Origin: Polytrichum commune
Lineage: Eukaryota > Streptophyta > Polytrichopsida > Polytrichales > Polytrichaceae
Reading direction: 5' to 3'
Assembly (NCBI GenBank): GCA_950295325.1
Contig: OX485804.1
Coordinates: 59,210,001 to 59,274,000 of the forward strand
Length of the DNA: 64,000 nt
Shown in pieces: positions 60,182-64,000 of the stretch; the first letter of the stretch is position 1, and each line of letters starts with the position of its first letter. Under the pieces are notes generated by a model that was not told where the DNA came from, ran no database searches, and was given only the letters and a program-made list of their open reading frames with translations. The position numbers and the translations under genes were made by a program.

Positions 60182-60619
60182 GGGTGAGTTTTCATATAGG
60201 CCACTCGCCCACTAGATTCTAGATATATAGTGGGTTGGAGGTGTTCGCAAGTAGATAAGCACAAGCCGGCAACCAACCAACCACATTTTGGTGGCCTACT
60301 AGAATGTGGATGGCCATGGACTTGGCCCGCTCGACTTTCATGCACTCACTAAAGTTTTTTAAATTTTTTTTTTAAAAAAAAAAAAAAAAAAAAACTTACA
60401 AGTGCCGGTCACCAAAGGATTGAAGACTGGCTTTAGAAGGAGGAAGAGGTTGTTAACTTGGAGGAGGAGGTTAGTAGCTAGGCCTGGATTTGAGAAGATG
60501 AGAGTAGCTAAGTCGGCACATACGAACCCTACCCCACCATATTCCATCTACATTTGGGCAGGTTTGCCCTCATTCCCACTAGAATTTGGTGGATGAGCGG
60601 CCTATATGAAAACTCACCC
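60182..60619. mobile_element. 438-bp Harbinger/Tourist-type MITE, TAA target duplication
   Basis: GGGTGAGTTTTCATATAGGC is mirrored by GCCTATATGAAAACTCACCC, and further in CCCACTAGATTCTAG by CACTAGAATTTGGTGG. TAA flanks both sides (60179-60181, 60620-60622). A central T/A tract (about 60355-60392) includes a run of about 21 A. It lies 44 bp from H1 copy D but has different ends. Confidence 0.8.
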
Positions 60620-60652
60620 TAAGCATCTCACAAAACTCTGGCCAAGGAAGGG

Positions 60653-60880
60653 AATTATCATATATGAGCATACCTCTCATCCGTCCAACATAAAAACTTG
60701 GTATTCTTTAGTTGTGTTGCTGATTCATCTCACATGACTTCGAGTAGACTAATAATTCAAGGTCTTCAAAGCTAATTATGGTGTCAAATTAACTGTAAAA
60801 AGCAACCTCCAGGCTTCATACTATTTCAAGGCTTTCATGTTGGATGAATGAGATCTATCCTCGTAAATTCCCTCTCTCCA
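60653..60880. mobile_element. M5 MITE, copy 2
   Basis: GGAATTATCATATATGAGCA and the mirrored ATGAGATCTATCCTCG-TAAATTCC form TIRs with CATCCGTCCAACAT/ATGTTGGATGAATG. The interior (GCTGATTCATCTCACATGAC onward) matches 42150-42300. Confidence 0.6.
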
Positions 60881-62302
60881 ACTCCAGCCACCTTTTAGGT
60901 TAAAAACTGGAGACCATGGCACTGATAGGTGTATCAAAGACCCATAAATAAATAAATAAATATTGAGCAATCATATTAGTCGAGAGCAAAATTTTGGACC
61001 AAAGGTGTTTACACTAGGGTCCAAATCCAAGGTATGGAAAAACAAGTGGCACTGGTGTGGCACCACTTTCTTGCCTAAATGTACACCACTCAACCTTGAG
61101 TAATACTTGTGGGTTCAAAATTACAATGTAGACATTTAGTGAAGAAAAAAACTCTTGTGGAAAAAAAATTCATGACAACATGGCATTTTGTGAAAATAAC
61201 ACATTCACATGTGATTCTTATTTCTTTTCTTTTCCAAGGCCAACTTAGTTTCTAGTCTTGCAAAGTGGACTTCAACTTTGAGAAAAATTGTAGTTTGATC
61301 TATTTTTGTATGGGCACCTATGGTACAAGTTCATAGAGTTAGACGAAGTCCTTTTATATCATGATTGTTATGTTTGGATTGCTATCAAGAGTGTTTGAAG
61401 TAACGATGAAGAACATAACATTCATGATATGAAAGGACTTCTTCCTTCGTTATCATTTGCACATGCTACTAGCATTTTGTAAATACATCTGAATGTAGTT
61501 GGCAAAAATTGCCTTCAAAGGCCAATTTGAGCCGGCCTTCCTTGTATTTGAGAAACCGACATTTGTGACACTTTTGCATGCCATGTGATGTTTTCATGAA
61601 TACCATGTGACACATCAAGACAACCAAGAATTTGTGACAACCATGTAAATTGAAGGTGGCGACATTAGAAAACCCTTATAATTTGAAATTTTCTTTTAAA
61701 GAAAATAATTATGACCCCAAGAATTAGCATTGATTTTTTTTTTTTTTTATTATTTTTCAAAATAATGTAGTGGGATCAAGTTGGGTGTTCTAACCATAAA
61801 CATGACGGGGATAAGTGTTTACCACATCCCCTAACATGGTTGCCATGAATCCTAAGCCCATCGACACATTTGAATATCGTATGACTCGTCATTGAGCAAG
61901 GGTTATTATCATTATTATCATCATTATTTTCTCTCTCTTTCTCTTCATACTACCATAAATGCATAGTGATGTTCTCAATGTATGATGTAAATTATTATAT
62001 CCGTGTACATAGTGATTTAATCTTTTGAATATAATGCTACCCTACCTTACCATTAATTTACAATATATAGTTGACTACAAACATTGAAACAATGATGGAT
62101 GTGTATGGACATTTACCAGAGTCTCAAAATGATTGTGAACCCAAAACATTATGAGTTGTCATTGATGAGAAGGGAGGAATGTTTTGGACCTACAAGAACA
62201 TGTGTGGTCCATTTGGTTGCCCAAATCACTATATTCGGTAATTGGAGACTTTTTCATGATTTTGAGACTACTTAAGGACATGGTTTTCAAATAAAAAACA
62301 AG

Positions 62303-62360
<58 letters not shown>

Positions 62361-63010
62361 TCAATGTAACTTATTATATTGATTCACGTGGACAACACTA
62401 ACCAATTTGGCACAAATACATGTCATCACAATGAGAAATTGGACCAGATATTAAACCATTTGCATTTATTTTGAGATTCTCCAAAGTCTCCGATTAACGA
62501 ATATAGTGATCCAACATAGAACTCACCTTTAAAGAATGCAGTAGTCTATGGGCAGAGAGGCTCTTCATTCATACTTGCTTTGGAGCCTTCATATCTATCC
62601 ATCTATCTATCTATGTGTTCCATGTTGACGATAACATATTAAATATTTACAACACTACTATATCATGACCCAGAAGTTGAATGAGCTGCCATATCATACT
62701 CATGGAAGTCATAAACAAGTTTACAAATATCAACATCCATTTTGATTGTCTTCAAATATTACATGCACCAAGGGGGCTCTCAATTGAATACACAGCATAA
62801 GAGAGGGTTCAAATCACCTCTACTGTAGCCATTGTTGCTAGACTCATGGTCCAGTTTACAGGAGGTAGGCCAAATATGTATACATAATTTGTTTGAAGCT
62901 CAAAATACACAAGGCAGCTTGGTGCCATCAACACGAGGGTGAATTGTAATTTCATCATCACTCTAAGTTACCCAAACTCGCCAAAGTGTCGGGGAATAGG
63001 TGCACCCACC
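60881..63010. other. Intergenic DNA and probable 3' region of the NDB gene
   Basis: It holds a (CA)n run of about 46 bp (62307-62353), a TATC run (62592-62612) and short T/ATT runs. The last 100-200 bp before 63011 should include the NDB 3' untranslated region; no polyadenylation signal could be placed. No other gene recognised. Confidence 0.45.
62307..62353. repeat. (CA)n microsatellite
   Basis: About 23 uninterrupted CA units followed by a short AT run. Confidence 0.95.
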
Positions 63011-63388
63011 TTACATTCGTGACGAGTCGCGCCCAAAAAAAGTCCTCTTGGTCCAGTCAAAAACTACCAATGTCCGGGTGCGCCAACTAACCTGTTTGCT
63101 AGCATATACAGAGTACCATAACCACTGGGTGCTACGGCCGATTGAGACCCAATCCCCGGGAAGCTCGTAGGCCGCCTTCTCTCCCCCCAAGGGCGCGAAT
63201 TGGCCAAAATGGCGGTATTGGAAGGGTTGGAAACGGTGGCGGCCTTTGCCCCGGATGCGCATGGGCCCCTCAGGCGCGACGTTGTCACGGACTTCCGCCG
63301 CCATGTGGTTGAAGCAATGCGCTAAGTACTCGCCTTGCTGCGCTGCAACTTGAGCCGTTGCAGGCATGGATTTCATTTGGCTATCGAC
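63011..63388 (-). CDS. NDB: External alternative NAD(P)H dehydrogenase (NDB), last exon only
   Basis: This is the C-terminal exon of a type II NAD(P)H:ubiquinone oxidoreductase, which oxidises cytosolic NAD(P)H at the outer face of the inner mitochondrial membrane and passes electrons to ubiquinone without pumping protons. The exon opens after an acceptor AG (63390-63389 on the minus strand) with VDSQMKSMPATAQVAAQQGE. It continues with FGQFAPLGGEKAAYELPGDW and STQWLWYSVYASKQVSWRTR, the conserved quinone-side and membrane-contact segment, and ends WTKRTFFGRDSSRM and a stop. No stops or frameshifts; 125 codons. The FAD and NADH domains and any EF-hand segment would lie upstream, mostly beyond the window's right edge; no penultimate exon was seen in 63389-64000. 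The C-terminal Ser-Arg-Met fits a type 1 peroxisomal signal. The NDB class is firm; the exact paralogue is not. Confidence 0.93.
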   Translation of the reverse strand, partial: VDSQMKSMPATAQVAAQQGEYLAHCFNHMAAEVRDNVAPEGPMRIRGKGRHRFQPFQYRHFGQFAPLGGEKAAYELPGDWVSIGRSTQWLWYSVYASKQVSWRTRTLVVFDWTKRTFFGRDSSRM

Positions 63389-64000
63389 CTGTCACATAAG
63401 CACCATGCTTTGTTATAATTAAGGAGAGTCTACAATCATAGGAGCCATAAATTGTCTTCCACGATCCACTTTTAAAGAGAAAGAAGTGATGGCACTCTAG
63501 TTTGGTCATGTAGGTAACATGATCCAATGTATGCATGTCAATCTAGAAGATAAAAAAAAGGGGGGCCGGAGGAGGAGGGGTTCTAGGAGGGATGTTTGGA
63601 AGGTATTAATCCCGGTGAGGAAAAAAATGAACATATGCTTGCCAAGTCCATGTCAACTTTCGACCGAGAAATAGATTGACCTATTCATCATGGCTTTTAA
63701 TGAATGACATGTAAATATCACTAGATCTACATTTGTTGACCGTGTGCCAACCAATATATATGACCTATTCTTCCTCAACGACTGGGTGTCGTCCAGTTGA
63801 CTACATGAATACGGTCGACACCCAATTGCTAAACAAATTTGGACGACAGGTCACCGTCATTGAGGACGTTTGTCATGTCACCGTCACGATTGACGGGATA
63901 ATCAACAGCCCAATCGACCGTCACGTCTATTATGACAACCTTGATAGTGAGTGCCGAGATTGGAAAAAACTAGCCGGGGCAGCATAATGCTCTCCCGAGA
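63389..64000 (-). other. Probable intron of the NDB gene
   Basis: No NDB-like exon is visible. On the plus strand 63733-63987 is open for 84 codons in sequence richer in GC and in GACG/CGTC motifs than its surroundings, with GGGTGTCG and CGACACCC facing each other at 63785 and 63819. This looks like part of a transposable element that continues past the window edge. Confidence 0.45.

Overview
This is a stretch of plant nuclear DNA, most likely from a seed plant with a repeat-rich genome. It is AT-rich and has no operons or ribosome-binding sites. It holds decayed transposons, SINE-like insertions, many short terminal-inverted-repeat elements (MITEs), microsatellites and pure G runs. The two genes I can support are both plant families. 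The species cannot be told from the sequence.

Genes. Only about 3% of the window is intact coding sequence. (1) A two-exon plus-strand gene, CDS join(54264..55561,56418..56541), encodes a 473-residue low-complexity protein with the Ile-Pro-Phe/Trp-Glu/Pro-Gly-x-Pro motif of plant DUF688 proteins. Its upstream leader and its downstream flank are each built from about three diverged tandem copies of a local unit. (2) At the right edge, minus strand, lies the last exon (63011..63388) of a type II external alternative NAD(P)H dehydrogenase (NDB class). It ends in Ser-Arg-Met, which reads as a peroxisomal targeting signal.

Left part (1-26 kb): an unidentified decayed coding-like block (about 142-1740), a 5S rRNA-derived relic (about 4.3 kb), inverted-repeat elements at 5.6-7.3 kb including a near-perfect 55-bp-arm hairpin, a 413-bp Mutator-type MITE with a 9-bp target duplication (8.5-8.9 kb), and several MITEs and middle repeats.

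Middle (26-49 kb): a cluster of Harbinger/Tourist-type MITEs flanked by TTA, one carrying a second element nested inside it; two tRNA-derived SINE insertions (the second is at 50.8 kb); a 200-bp tandem repeat whose relatives are scattered across the window; a 1.45-kb Mutator-like element whose empty site is preserved in a paralogous repeat 8 kb away; a 41-bp minisatellite; and a 255-bp tandem repeat.

Right part (49-64 kb): a broken DD34E Tc1-type transposase (49.3-50.1 kb), which is unusual for a plant, then the DUF688 gene, two adjacent Harbinger-type MITEs, and the NDB exon.

No operon-like or CRISPR-like system is present. The best candidates for something undescribed are the unidentified block at the left end, the Tc1-type relic, the TA-flanked CACT-ended MITE group and the repeat-built flanks of the DUF688 gene. 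All alignments were made by eye.
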